Source: Lithodes maja
Lineage: Eukaryota > Arthropoda > Malacostraca > Decapoda > Lithodidae
Direction of reading: 5' to 3'
Assembly: GCA_037953745.1 (NCBI GenBank)
Contig: JBAKBP010013060.1
Coordinates: 1-64,000, forward strand
Length of the DNA stretch: 64,000 nt
Shown one piece after another: positions 40,133 through 52,138 of the stretch. The notes under the pieces are model-generated. The model made no database searches. It worked only from the letters and a program-made list of their open reading frames with translations, and was not told where the DNA came from. The first letter of the stretch is position 1. Each line of letters starts with the position of its first letter. The position numbers and the translations under genes are program-made.

Positions 40133-41952
40133 TGTGACGCACCCAGTGCGTGGCAACGCAACCTGATTGTACTCCTTGGTACTCCACTGTACCGCCACTG
40201 TGCGGTACCTCTGTACCGCTGTACCGTGCTGGCTGCCTATATTGAGTGTGACAACGTATAACTATGTTCTTTGTATCTCTGCAAAGGTCTCGTCATGTGC
40301 TAACCAGTGGTGGGTTTTGTTTTAAGCCATGTCGAGACCTTCCATTTAATATGTAGTATCAATAGAGAAGTTGATAGATAAGACAATGGGAGTTCAGAGA
40401 GAGAGAGTGAGTTGGGCTTCAGAGCGAGAGGGTAGCAATGCGCCACGCTGCCGGGGGGGTGGTTGCCAGACGTATGGACCGGTTGGCAGCCTTGCGCTTA
40501 TAGCTAGGCGCGACAGGGTTGGTAGTCCATTGCCGCCTGCCTGTGCTGCCTGGGCTGCCCATGTTGTCGTACTGCACATTGCCTGGAGGCTCGCTGTGTG
40601 TTCCATGATCAGGTTGCCTAGAACCTTTGAGATTCTAACATCCCTTGCCCTCTCTCCCAACTTCTCACGGTTGCACTCTTTCTCTCTGACGACATTACTC
40701 TCATTTCATTCTTCTCTCTATTTAAATGCATAACCTTCCCTTGAGGTCCTAAAGGAGTTTCAGCACTCACCTCTCGTATTACTCTTAGGACAAGCATATA
40801 TTTACATGTATTAGATTTAAGGGGTTAATGTGAACAGCGATCTTCTTGATGAGGATAGTTGGTGAACGTTCTACATGTTCACGAGTTATATGCCCAGCTC
40901 ATCATCCAATTTGTGACTAGACTAGTGCCATGTGTAAGAGCCCGACCATGCCCAGGAGTTGTCTGTAGAGGGGCGAGGACTTAGCCTTGATTTGCCTACC
41001 GAGCCAGGAGCGAGTGTAGTACCAGAGACTACAGCTCGCTCGTAGTGCCAGTATAGTAGAGTAACGTAATTTATCTGTCCTTGTGTTCTCTGCAGTCTTT
41101 TCCTGGGTTCTCGCTTTCGGTGCTGGGACTCGTTGTTCCTGTGACTTGGCCTGCTAGCTAGAACACATGGGGATGATGAGTGGGTTATATCTTTATTTTA
41201 CTATGCATTGCAGCTCTCTTTAAGTTTATGTATGTAACACTTTACAATACACATTACTCACACACAAGACAACACTATTAATACTTTCATGTATCAATTA
41301 ACTGCACTGTCGTTTTGCTGCTGTGTCCGGAGTTCTGTTGCGTAGGGCGCATACGGACTCAGAGGGGAGACAGAGTGAGAGAAGCGAAGTAGCCTATGCG
41401 GTAGTAGGCTACCGGCGCAGTACTGTTGCCTGCAACCTTTTAGTTATTCCAAGTATAGATTCATTATTATAATAAGTGACTACTATTTATGTTCCTTCCA
41501 TGTGTATTATTAGGTATCTACTGGATCATGAACATCTTGTATGCTACATGCTAGTGCATGTTAGTAGGGGACAGTTATTCTAGTGCACGCGCTTTCAAGT
41601 AGGCGTGTACATTTGTCATTTAGCATTTCACTGTCATACCTTTAGCCTGCTTCTATTCTACATTATTAGAGGCTTAATATTAACGTAGTTTCTTGAGTAT
41701 TGCATTTCTTTAGTAATAACGTAACCTATAAATGTCTGAGGGAGTTTAGCCTCATAGCCTACCCCTGTTGTACACTTTCGCCGAGTTAAGGTACCCTCGT
41801 TACCGTAGACGATAACTCTGTAGGGCGTTGGTGCTTTTGTTGTCTGGAGCATATAGTATTTGGGACTGGAATCGAGCGTGTCGTTGTCACATAAGCCATT
41901 TCTGTCCTACGATCAAGAATCCCGAATATGTATTGCCGATCCAGCCGTAACA
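40133..41952 (+). repeat. 5' LTR of element C
   Basis: TGTGACGC...GCCGTAACA, 1,820 bp. Differences from the 3' LTR that I see: a 2-bp GA indel near 40430, a 1-bp C indel near 41793, and three substitutions. Confidence 0.96.
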
Positions 41953-41955
41953 AAA

Positions 41956-41969
41956 TGGCGACCTTGCAC
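41956..41969 (+). other. Primer-binding site of element C
   Basis: TGGCGACCTTGCAC lies three bases after the LTR end; same core as A, B and D. Confidence 0.7.
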
Positions 41970-42195
41970 AAGATTCAGTAGTATCCTATCACATGTTTTT
42001 TGGAGAACTATTCTATGCTACCTAGTAGAGCTGGCTAGAATTTTCTTGCATATTGGAGGAATTTTTATTGTGTCATTATTGTATTGGTGGACTTGCAGAT
42101 TGTTTCGTTAGGGGTGTCTAGAGTAGAGTCATTCAAGCATCTTTAACATTTTGTGAGTCGAGACTGCAATTAGTAATAAGCACTTCTTTTTTTTT

Positions 42196-42696
42196 ATGAA
42201 CAGCAATTGTATAACCAGCACTATGTCTAATGACTCATCATTTACGGGGGAGGATAACACGGTACAGCCTAGTGACCAGCAAGTACAACAGATATTTAGG
42301 GAGGGGAGTGTTATAAGTGGAGAGAGGGATGCCCGGGCATTTTTGCAGACACCTTTGACCGAACAGCGCCTGCAGGCTATTGATTGTTACGGTCTTCGCT
42401 GTTTAGCCACGGTTTTGGGGCGGGACTGTCCTGACAGTTGGCCCAAGAAGAATTTGGTGGCATGTTTGTTGGGTGATGGCGATGGGGCGGTGGGTGGAGT
42501 GGGGTCTTGGGGGGTTCCCTCCAAGCCTCCATTCCACTCTACCCCTGAGCTGGGCCCTCAGCCAGCGATTCTTAGCACGATGCAGCAGGAGGGTTCTCAA
42601 TGGCAAGCTGGCTTACCCGTAAACACGTCTCGGTGTGGATCCCCCATTTTGTGCTCTCCCCCCCAGGCCTGTCTCCTGAGATGTTATTTCAGCTAG
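42196..42696 (+). CDS. gag: Gag N-terminal part of element C
   Basis: ATG at 42196. A second ATG at 42223 aligns with the start used in A. The conserved DCYGLRCLATVLG block is followed by a Pro-rich stretch. The frame departs from the family at a C7 run (about 42658-42664) and stops at 42696, while the true continuation lies in the next frame. A one-base indel in the run is the simplest explanation. Confidence 0.82.
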   Translation: MNSNCITSTMSNDSSFTGEDNTVQPSDQQVQQIFREGSVISGERDARAFLQTPLTEQRLQAIDCYGLRCLATVLGRDCPDSWPKKNLVACLLGDGDGAVGGVGSWGVPSKPPFHSTPELGPQPAILSTMQQEGSQWQAGLPVNTSRCGSPILCSPPQACLLRCYFS

Positions 42697-45103
42697 AACT
42701 AGCTAAGCTTAAGTTGCAAGAGAGTCAACAGGCTAGTATAGAACGGATTAAGCTGCAGGAGACTCAGATACAACAGGCTAGTATAGAATGCATAGAGGTT
42801 GCTAGAATCCAAGCCAATCAGGATGCAACCAGGTACCAGGCTGAAATGGATGTCGAGAAGTCTAGAGTAGAGACCACGGGGCGTCATCTCGGTGGTGGGC
42901 ACCGGGTTACAGACTCACTTTCGCATTTAATTAAGTTAGTACCCGCATTTGATGAGACAGCAGTGACTGAGTTTTTTGCTCGTTTCGAAAAGAAGTGTCG
43001 TGAGTATGACTGGCCGGAGGTTAAATGGGCAGCATTAGTTTCATCACGTCTAGTGGGTAAGGGGTTGAAAGCCTACGATGCACTGTCACTGGACGAGAGT
43101 GTAGTGTATGGACTGGTGAAGGAGGCTGTGCTCCGGGCCTACGAACTGCAACCCGAAACTTATAGATTGAAGTTCCGTGGCGTGAATAAGAAGAGCGACG
43201 TCAGTTTTATGGAGCACGCACGGGACTTAACAGATGCATGTAATAACTGGTTTCGGTCCGAGCACGCAGAGTCGGCTGAGGAAATTAAGCAACTTTTCTA
43301 TCTGGAACAGTTTTACAAATGTACTGGAACCGATCTAACGCTGAACATTAAGGAAAAATGTCCCAAGACAGTAGAGGAGGCTGCCAAGATGGCAGACTTC
43401 AGATTATCATTGATTCGTGGTTGCGGTGCCGCTCAGAGGGCTGAGTCAGGGCAGAAGGGGCGCTATACCCCACCCACCAGAGTTTTTGATAATAACAAAT
43501 CCTATGACACACATAACCACACTAAATGCATTGCACCTAATAACACCTACAAACACAAGCCTCTCCCGTTTACTAAAGGTCAGGCCCCTTCTTCGCCCGC
43601 ACAAGGGAAGAAGCCCATTGGGGATGTGAAATGTTACAAATGTCAGAAGCTAGGCCATTATTCACGTGAGTGCCCTAGTAACACTCCCGCTAAGCCGGTG
43701 TCATTGGTTCACAGTATCGGTGTGTCTCTGAAGGCTGCAGCAACTGCCCGGGGTAGGTTGTCAGCAGCTGAGGCACACGCGGTAAAGAAGCGTACGGAAG
43801 GCTCGACACCTGTCCGGGACACTTTCTGTAGCCATCGGGGGCACGGGTTTGTGAGCTGGGGGAGTGAACTACGGAGGGTTGACTTGCTGAGGGATACGGG
43901 GGCTTCGCAAACTTTGTTGAGGAACTTCACAGGGAAACCGATAAATGTGGCCAGAGTTGTTGTGGTGCAGGGTATAAATGCTACGAGGTCATACCCACTT
44001 GTGAGGTTGGAGTTGAGAGTGGGAGAGGTGTGCAGGGAGCTGGATGTAGGGATCGTTGAGTGTTTGCCAGTTGAGGGCGTCGACCTTCTTCTCGGCAACG
44101 ACTTTGCGGTGCCCACTTCCGGGACTCCACCCTTAGTCGTTGCCGAGAGGGCGGCCGACGTGGATGGTGAGAATCGGGAATGGGTTGGGAGGTGCCAACA
44201 GGATGAGATGGCCTGTGTGGTAACCCGATCTCGCTCTGCGGCTCCTGCACAGCCTAGCACTCAACCTCGGGGACAGTGGAGGAAGGATCAGGAGAAGGTT
44301 GCTAAGGGCAGGAAAAGGGACATTGATTCTGCTGCACTTCTCGGTGATTCGGTACTTGGACCTATAATAAACACGGGAGTTGACTCTGGCCCAGATATGG
44401 GGTGTAACAAGGCAGAGTTGGGTAAGACTTCGCGTGAGGCAAGAGCTGTAGCGAGAGCCACTAAGGCAGTAGAGCCTACTAGCCGGGGTAATGTCTTATT
44501 ACAAAACCATCTTGATGCATTGACGCCCAGGGACATTAGTGAGCAGCAGCTGCAAGACGCTAGCCTAGCTCGTTATAGCAATGGTGCCATAGAGTTGGAG
44601 GAAGATGGGGATGCGAAGCCGGGAGATTTCTTTAGGCTCAACAGGATATTGTACCGCAGATTTCTAGACCCCAAATCGAAGTGGGAGGGCGGTGCGAGGG
44701 TAGTAGACCAGGTGGTTGTTCCAAATAAGTATAGAGAGTCCTTATTGTGTCTGGCGCATGATGTGCCGGTGGCGGGTCATTTGGGGGTAACAAAAACATT
44801 GGCGGCATTGGGCAGGTTTTTCTGGTGGCCTGGGGTCAAGGCTGATGTCTGTGCATGGGTGGCTGGGTGTGCGACCTGCCAGACAACGGGGAAGCCTAAC
44901 CAGACCATCCCGAAGGCACCTTTGTTTCCCATACCTGTCACCGGGCCTCCGTTCAGCAAAGTTGTAGTAGATTTGGTTGGCCCTTTCCCGCCTACTAGTA
45001 GTGGCAATAAATTCCTGTTGACAATCATGGATGTGGCTACGAGATACCCGGACGCATACCCCATGAGAAACGGCTCGGCAAAGGCAGTTGTTAAAACTTA
45101 TTA
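42660..45103 (+). CDS. gag-pol: Gag C-terminal part, CCHC, protease and N-terminal integrase of element C
   Basis: Family homology starts at LSPEMLFQLELAK, just after the C run. A coiled-coil-like QESQQASIERIKLQETQ region follows, then capsid (FFARFEKKCREYDWPE), CCHC knuckle CYKCQKLGHYSREC (43632-43673), protease DTGAS (43893-43907) and GVDLLLGNDF. The integrase zinc domain runs from GHLGVTKT to CATCQT, and the first catalytic Asp is in VVVDLVG (44970-44972). A frameshift near 45100 ends family homology, although the open frame runs on to 45215. The integrase core continues in the next entry. Confidence 0.87.
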
Positions 45104-47332
45104 TTGTTCTGTTCCCGTTATGGATTTCCACGTGAGGTGCAGTCAGACCAGGGGAGCAATTTTACATCCAAATTGTTCAAGCAAACCCTTCAGTTGCACG
45201 GTATATGTTCTGTAGTGTCGTCAGCCTACCATCCCGAGAGTCAGGGAGTCTTGGAGTGGTGGCACTCGACCCTGAAGAGTATGCTACGCTGTTACTGTGC
45301 AGAACATGACACTGATTGGGATTTGGGTCTGCCGTATGTTCTGTTCGCTGCACGTGAAGTCCCAGGAGAGAGCCTGGGGTTCAGTCCAAATCAACTAGTC
45401 TTTGGCCATAATGTGAGAGGACCTTTAAGTATGGTGAAAGATATCTGGGAGGACGAAGAGAAGCCGGGGTCTGTACTTAAATATATCCTTGAGAGCCGGG
45501 AGAGACTTATAGGTTGCATGGCAGCGGCAGGTAATAACTTGGTTAATGCACAGGCGGTCATGAAGCACCAGTATGACGCCAAGGTGAAGCTTCGGGAGTT
45601 TTCGGTGGGTCAGGAGGTAATGTTGCTTTTACCTTTGCCTGGACACCCCCTTTCTGCCAAGTTCATTGGGCCGTATGTGGTGGCTAAGAAACTGTCCGAC
45701 CTTGATTATCTCGTTGCAACACCTGACCGTAGAAAAAAACATCAGTTATGTCATGTTAACCTCATGAAAGAGTATGTGAGACGCCCCTCAGAGCCTCTCA
45801 CTGTCCCTGTGCTGGCCTGCAGCGGCCAGGGTGGAGAAGGAGGTGGGGACAGTCATGCTGCTGAGGAGGATAGCTGGGACTGTGTCATTTCCGCGGAACA
45901 GTGGGCGGGGAATACTGAACAAGAGGCTAGGCAAGCTGTAAGTCACCTGCCTGAGCACCAGGGTGCTGCTGTCCTAGGCCTGTTCAGGTCATACCCCTCT
46001 GTTTTCGCCGAACACCCAGGTCTCACTACTCAGGTAACGCACGACGTGGACGTCGGTGATAATGTGCCCTTCAAGTCAGTGCCCTACCGTGTGCCCCCGG
46101 TAAAGTTGCCAGCTTTACGGGAGGAGTTAAAATACATGGTTGAGAGAGGGATGATCACTGAAGGTTATGTGAAGTGGACATCACCCGTCACGTTGCAGCC
46201 AAAACCTGACGGCAAGGTGCGGTTCTGCATAGATTTTCGTAGGCTAAATGGCTTGACCACTACCAACCCTTACCCTTTGCCTCGAGTTGACGACAGCGTG
46301 GACAAGATAGGGAATGCAAAGTACCTTACTAAAATTGATCTTGTAAAAGGCTACTGGCAAGTACCCCTGTCGGACCGAGCTAAGCAAGTTTGTGGTTTTG
46401 TGGTAGATGGCAAGACCTACCAATGTAACGTAATGCCTTATGGGCTTAAGAACGCACCTGCCACGTTTCAGAACCTGATGAACGATATTTGTGACGAAAT
46501 CCCTAACTGCACGGTCTACCTTGATGACGTGATAGTGTATGATGACAATTTTGAAAATCACCTAAGGCACTTAGAGACCCTGTTTGGGAAGTTGCACGAT
46601 GCTGGGCTGGTGGTGAACCTGAGGAAGTGCGAGTTTGTAAAGGCTACTGTGCAGTATCTTGGCTTCGTGGTCGGGTTAGGCCGGGTGTGCCCCCCCCTGA
46701 GCAAGATACAGGCTATCAATATGTTTCCCAGGCCCACCACTAAGCGCCAGGTCATGCGGTTCCTAGGTATGATAGGCTATTATAGGCGCTTCATCCGGGG
46801 ATACTCTACTGTCTTAGCACCGTTAACTGATCTACTGTCGAAGTCAGTGAAGTTCTATTGGGCTGCGGAGTGTCAGAGGGCTTTCGACCTAGTCAAGCAC
46901 CTGCTGTGTACACATCCGATTTTGAGAGCCCCAGACTTTTCCAGGAGTTTTCAGCTGGCGACTGATGCCAGAGGTGTGGGTGCCGGGGCAGTGTTACTGC
47001 AGACTGATTCCGAGGGCTTGGAACACCCAGTGAGCTTCTTTTCTCGCAAGTTTAATTCGGCACAAAGGAATTACTCGACTATAGAGAAGGAGCTTCTTGC
47101 TATCGTTTTGTCGCTCAAACATTTCGAAGTTTATGTTCCAGCCTACGGCCCGGTAGTGACGATTTATACGGACCATCATCCCTTGAAATTCCTAAATCAG
47201 TTTCACAATCGGAATATGCGGTTGACCAGGTGGTCCCTAATGCTCCAAGAGTATAATCTCAACATTCAGCATATTGCCGGGAGTGAGAACGTGATAGCAG
47301 ATTGTCTATCAAGGGTTGATGATCCAGGATAG
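45104..47332 (+). CDS. pol: Integrase core, reverse transcriptase and RNase H of element C
   Basis: No ATG; this is the continuation after the frameshift. Integrase Asp in QSDQG (45146-45148) and Glu in VLEWWH (45254-45256), D-35-E spacing, then a GPY/F module (AKFIGPYVVAKK). A linker with EQWAGN and HLPEHQ leads to RT: SPVTLQPKPDGKVRFCIDF, DLVKGYWQVPL, catalytic YLDD (46517-46528) and GYYRRFI. RNase H has LATDARGVGAGAV, Glu in IEKELL and IYTDHHPLKFL. It ends at TAG 47330-47332. Integrase before RT is seen directly here within one frame. Confidence 0.92.
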   Translation: MFCSRYGFPREVQSDQGSNFTSKLFKQTLQLHGICSVVSSAYHPESQGVLEWWHSTLKSMLRCYCAEHDTDWDLGLPYVLFAAREVPGESLGFSPNQLVFGHNVRGPLSMVKDIWEDEEKPGSVLKYILESRERLIGCMAAAGNNLVNAQAVMKHQYDAKVKLREFSVGQEVMLLLPLPGHPLSAKFIGPYVVAKKLSDLDYLVATPDRRKKHQLCHVNLMKEYVRRPSEPLTVPVLACSGQGGEGGGDSHAAEEDSWDCVISAEQWAGNTEQEARQAVSHLPEHQGAAVLGLFRSYPSVFAEHPGLTTQVTHDVDVGDNVPFKSVPYRVPPVKLPALREELKYMVERGMITEGYVKWTSPVTLQPKPDGKVRFCIDFRRLNGLTTTNPYPLPRVDDSVDKIGNAKYLTKIDLVKGYWQVPLSDRAKQVCGFVVDGKTYQCNVMPYGLKNAPATFQNLMNDICDEIPNCTVYLDDVIVYDDNFENHLRHLETLFGKLHDAGLVVNLRKCEFVKATVQYLGFVVGLGRVCPPLSKIQAINMFPRPTTKRQVMRFLGMIGYYRRFIRGYSTVLAPLTDLLSKSVKFYWAAECQRAFDLVKHLLCTHPILRAPDFSRSFQLATDARGVGAGAVLLQTDSEGLEHPVSFFSRKFNSAQRNYSTIEKELLAIVLSLKHFEVYVPAYGPVVTIYTDHHPLKFLNQFHNRNMRLTRWSLMLQEYNLNIQHIAGSENVIADCLSRVDDPG

Positions 47333-47613
47333 TCGTGCACGGTGTGTGGGTTGAGCAGGAGTAAAATTAGGCTATCATAACGCCGTCCAAAAAGATTATA
47401 AAACAATAAAATAAATGAGAATTTTTTTTTTTAGTTTTGTAAGTCTTTATTGTTGTAGCATGATGCATGCGATATTGTGTTTTATGTATAATTCACACTT
47501 CAGTTGTTGTGCACCTTTTGCAATTAGTGGCAGCTCAGGGTAGCAGGTCGGTTGGTTGCCTGTCAGATTTTGATAATGCTTCTAAGGTCGATTATCTAAA
47601 GTCTTGGGGGGGC
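47333..47613 (+). other. 3' noncoding region and polypurine tract of element C
   Basis: Non-coding. GTCTTGGGGGGGC (47601-47613) is the polypurine tract abutting the 3' LTR. Confidence 0.75.
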
Positions 47614-49434
47614 TGTGACGCACCCAGTGCGTGGCAACGCAACCTGATTGTACTCCTTGGTACTCCACTGTACCGCCACTGTGCGGTACCTCTGTACCGC
47701 TGTACCGTGCTGGCTGCCTATATTGAGTGTGACAACGTATAACTATGTTCTTTGTATCTCTGCAAAGGTCTCGTCATGTGCTAACCAGTGGTGGGTTTTG
47801 TTTTAAGCCATGTCGAGACCTTCCATTTAATATGTAGTATCAATAGAGAAGTTGATAGATAAGACAATGGGAGTTCAGAGAGAGAGAGTGAGTTGGGCTT
47901 CAGAGCGAGAGAGGGTAGCAATGCGCCACGCTGCCGGGGGGGTGGTTGCCAGACGTATGGACCGGTTGGCAGCCTTGCACTTATAGCTAGGCGCGACAGG
48001 GTTGGTAGTCCATTGCCGCCTGCCTGTGCTGCCTGGGCTGCCCATGTTGTCGTACTGCACATTGCCTGGAGGCTCGCTGTGTGTTCCATGATCAGGTTGC
48101 CTAGAACCTTTGAGATTCTAACATCCCTTGCCCTCTCTCCCAACTTCTCACGGTTGCACTCTTTCTCTCTGACGACATTACTCTCATTTCATTCTTCTCT
48201 CTATTTAAATGCATAACCTTCCCTTGAGGTCCTAAAGGAGTTTCAGCACTCACCTCTCGTATTACTCTTAGGACAAGCATATATTTACATGTATTAGATT
48301 TAAGGGGTTAATGTGAACAGCGATCTTCTTGATGAGGATAGTTGGTGAACGTTCTACATGTTCACGAGTTATATGCCCAGCTCATCATCCAATTTGTGAC
48401 TAGACTAGTGCCATGTGTAAGAGCCCGACCATGCCCAGGAGTTGTCTGTAGAGGGGCGAGGACTTAGCCTTGATTTGCCTACCGAGCCAGGAGCGAGTGT
48501 AGTACCAGAGACTACAGCTCGCTCGTAGTGCCAGTATAGTAGAGTAACGTAATTTATCTGTCCTTGTGTTCTCTGCAGTCTTTTCCTGGGTTCTCGCTTT
48601 CGGTGCTGGGACTCGTTGTTCCTGTGACTTGGCCTGCTAGCTAGAACACATGGGGATGATGAGAGGGTTATATCTTTATTTTACTATGCATTGCAGCTCT
48701 CTTTAAGTTTATGTATGTAACACTTTACAATACACATTACTCACACACAAGACAACACTATTAATACTTTCATGTATCAATTAACTGCACTGTCGTTTTG
48801 CTGCTGTGTCCGGAGTTCTGTTGCGTAGGGCGCATACGGACTCAGAGGGGAGACAGAGTGAGAGAAGCGAAGTAGCCTATGCGGTAGTAGGCTACCGGCG
48901 CAGTACTGTTGCCTGCAACCTTTTAGTTATTGCAAGTATAGATTCATTATTATAATAAGTGACTACTATTTATGTTCCTTCCATGTGTATTATTAGGTAT
49001 CTACTGGATCATGAACATCTTGTATGCTACATGCTAGTGCATGTTAGTAGGGGACAGTTATTCTAGTGCACGCGCTTTCAAGTAGGCGTGTACATTTGTC
49101 ATTTAGCATTTCACTGTCATACCTTTAGCCTGCTTCTATTCTACATTATTAGAGGCTTAATATTAACGTAGTTTCTTGAGTATTGCATTTCTTTAGTAAT
49201 AACGTAACCTATAAATGTCTGAGGGAGTTTAGCCTCATAGCCTACCCCTGTTGTACACTTTCGCCGAGTTAAGGTACCTCGTTACCGTAGACGATAACTC
49301 TGTAGGGCGTTGGTGCTTTTGTTGTCTGGAGCATATAGTATTTGGGACTGGAATCGAGCGTGTCGTTGTCACATAAGCCATTTCTGTCCTACGATCAAGA
49401 ATCCCGAATATGTATTGCCGATCCAGCCGTAACA
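47614..49434 (+). repeat. 3' LTR of element C
   Basis: 1,821 bp, nearly identical to 40133-41952, followed by the CTAG duplication. Confidence 0.96.
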
Positions 49435-49688
49435 CTAGCTACATTGAAATTAATCTTCGTTCAACATCATTTGTGAATATCATGTTAGCGCTCTGGACCT
49501 ATACGACTGAATTCCATATTTTCTTACACAAATATTGGATCACATAACTACCGAGTTAATCTAACAAATGTGCTCTATCATTTGCAAGAGAGAGAGAGAG
49601 AGAAAGAGAGAAATATAGTGAGAAATATATATAGAGAGAAGGGGTGGGGGTGGGGGTTACTCGATAAACCACTACCATGATTATATAC

Positions 49689-49725
<37 letters not shown>

Positions 49726-50081
49726 TTTCTTGGTGTGGTGAACGAGGACGGTCAGCTGATTTTGATTAATGGGGATGTTTTGTTTTTTTCATTCTTTTGG
49801 GATATGAGACTGACCGAAGATTTGTCCCTGTCTTCTCTTTACGTTCGCCTTCCCTGTTGTAAAGAAAGCTTAAAACAAAGATAGACAAACACCTGACATT
49901 GCATACTTATGGTAATATTATGATGTTTTTTTTCCCGATGGCTCCTTCTATGTGTACGTTTTATATATATATACAGTATATATATATATATATATATATA
50001 ATATACAGTATATATAGGGAGATCTCATCAACACATTGTACAGCGATATTTGTTGTGATGGAGCGTGGATCCCTTCCCTTA
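49435..50081. other. Non-coding gap with microsatellites
   Basis: Contains short GA (49588-49613) and TA (49687-49711; 49965-50001) runs and TACAGTATATATA palindromes. No gene or named repeat recognised. Confidence 0.5.
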
Positions 50082-51046
50082 CAAAGGAGTACAAAGGAGT
50101 ACAAAGGAGTACAAAGGAAATCAAGCAACAACAGATCTAGTGACCCTTCTAGGTTGCTTGTCCTCCAAAACACTGAGGATCAAGTGTCCAAACAGTGGTT
50201 TAGAGTGGGTAAGGGAACATTGGAAAGGGAATTACTGCCCTGGAACTAATGTCCGTGGCAGGATTAGGAAGTTAGTAGGGGACAGATGGGTTAGTAATTG
50301 AGGGGGGGATAAAATAAAGTTATTCATTTACAAACGCAGTCAGTCGCGGGTTTGATGCGAGATATTTGTCTAGGCGGAGTTTAAATGAATCAACGGTGAT
50401 GCAGTCTATAACGTTTCGGGGAAGCCCATTCCACAAGTTGACAACTCGATTGAAGAAGAAATTCTTAGATTCGTGTGAGTTAAAAGATTTACCAATAATT
50501 TTGCAACCGTTTCCCCGCGTGTAATTAGATTGGTCGATAGTGAAGTACTTACTACAGTCCATATTGTCGATGCCTTTGATGATTTTGAACACTTGAATTA
50601 AGTCACCTCTTAATCTGCGCTGGGTTAAAGGAAATAGATTTAATTCTCTAAGACGCTCTTCGTATGGTTTGTTCTTTAGGCTAGGTATAATTTTGGTAAC
50701 TCTACGTTGAACTCGTTCTAGCTTGTTTATATCTTTTTGGTAATAAGGGCACCAGGATTGAACGCAGTATTCCAGAAGAGGGCGGACTAAGGAATTGTAA
50801 AGGGTTAGGATAACTTCTTTGGATTTATGCTCAAATGACCTGCCTATAAAGCCAATTATTTTGTTTGCCTTCTTAACAACTTCTGAACATTGTTGACTCG
50901 GTTTTAGGTTACTCGATATGGTTACTCCCAGATCGGTTTCTCTGTTAACATTCTTAAGCTGAGTGCCATTCATCGAATAGTTTGCTTTCTCATTTAGGTA
51001 TCCGATATGTAGTACTTTACATTTATCCGCATTGAAACTCATTTGA
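50082..51046 (-). mobile_element. CR1 LINE copy 3, 5'-truncated
   Basis: The minus-strand frame 51042-50320 encodes the RT C-terminal part from MSFNADKCKVLHIGYLNEKA to NLWNGLPRN and FKLRLDKYLASNP, with its natural stop. The 3' UTR ends in about three TCCTTTGTAC units (50082-50116). Nearly identical to copies 1 and 2. Confidence 0.92.
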
Positions 51047-51477
51047 AACTCATATCCCTTGCCTGAATCTATGGGTCTTGGATTACATTTAGAAACCGAT
51101 TTCTAATTTAAAATAATTGTGTTTGATTTAGTTACAAGCAGTGCATTATTATTCAGTTTGGAGTGGCCACTCAGTGACAGAAAATTCACGTTAATATGTT
51201 CTATTTCAGTAAAATTGATGAAAAAAGGCGATTTTCATAAATTTTATTTGTCCTTTCTGCATTCAGATATTTGATTCAACGTAGAGATAAAGTATCCAAT
51301 TCCAAGAGTAAATTATAACTTCAAAATTTTCTGTGTAAAGCTGACTCCCATTAATCGATAAAGATCAACTTATACAGTATATACAGTACTATAATAGTAG
51401 CAACATAACCATCTGCTAATAAACTACAGTATGATGCTTATCATACTGATATTTTGGCTAGAAACATTCCTTGATTA
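51047..51477. other. Unassigned non-coding sequence
   Basis: AT-rich; contains ACAGTATATACAGTA. No ORF or repeat family recognised. Confidence 0.4.
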
Positions 51478-51560
51478 AGACCCTGTCACTCTTTCAATTC
51501 TCGGGGAGGCACTTATTACAGGTAGTTATACTTATTGTCTCCATCATTCACAGAAAAAAG
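51478..51560 (+). mobile_element. LINE-2 3' tail fragment
   Basis: CCTGTCACTCTTTCAATTCT to GTCTCCATCATTCACAGAAA matches the LINE-2 3' end at 63855-63935 with several changes. Confidence 0.75.
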
Positions 51561-51651
51561 CAAATATTGATATAGTCAAACATGTCAAAATAGATGCTTT
51601 ATGTCACCATAGTAGATACACCGAGATATGAGCCACCTAAGCCTCTACTGG

Positions 51652-51655
<4 letters not shown>

Positions 51656-51723
<68 letters not shown>
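51656..51723. repeat. (CT)n microsatellite
   Basis: About 33 CT units, directly abutting a LINE fragment. Confidence 0.97.
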
Positions 51724-51724
<1 letters not shown>

Positions 51725-51985
51725 AGGTCAGTTTATTGCAGTATTTAAAATACTTAATGGGTTTGACAATGTGGATTATAGCAAAATGTTAGTCTCAATA
51801 TGAATACAACACGCAGCCATGGCTGGAAATTAAAATTGAAAAGGTTTAGCACTAGTATTTGTGGAAACCTTTTCACATAATATAAGATCTGTTCTACCTG
51901 GAACAAACTTCCCTCCGAAAATGTAAATAGTTCTTCAGTAGAGAAGTTCAAAAAGAGAGTAGATAATATTTTGCCCACTCTGTAA
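51724..51985 (+). pseudogene. CR1-like RT C-terminal fragment
   Basis: GQFIAVFKILNGFDNVDY resembles the RGDLIQVFKIIKGIDNMN thumb motif of the CR1 copies. It continues, with stops and frameshifts, to an NIRSVWNKLPSENV-like end and a terminal FKKRVDNILP. Downstream, 51986-52138 carries TGTAACTCCTTGTAACTG, possibly its tandem 3' end. A third CR1 subfamily. Confidence 0.65.
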
Positions 51986-52138
51986 AGAGTGTAGTGCACT
52001 AAACAGTCTCTCTCCTTCCACTTCGAGTATCTCCTCGGAATGGACCGCAAGGTCTCTGAGATACTAACTATTCCGTGTAACTCCTTGTAACTGAAGCCAT
52101 ATATCTTACGAACCATTAAGACATTGTGTTGATGGTCC

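Larger units (their letters stand above)
40133..49434 (+). mobile_element. Element C: full-length Gmr1-like Ty3/gypsy retrotransposon, young
   Basis: 9.3 kb, bounded by the 4-bp duplication CTAG (40129-40132 and 49435-49438). Order: LTR, primer site, Gag, CCHC, protease, integrase, RT, RNase H, polypurine tract, LTR. Every enzymatic domain is present with its catalytic residues. Two one-base frameshifts (near 42660 and 45100) break the frames. The LTRs differ at only about five positions. This is the reference copy for the domain order of the whole group. Confidence 0.95.

Noticed and set aside
40371..40733. 120-aa ORF, duplicated at 47893-48216
   Set aside because: Lies within the LTRs of element C and is frameshifted between the two LTR copies; no motif.
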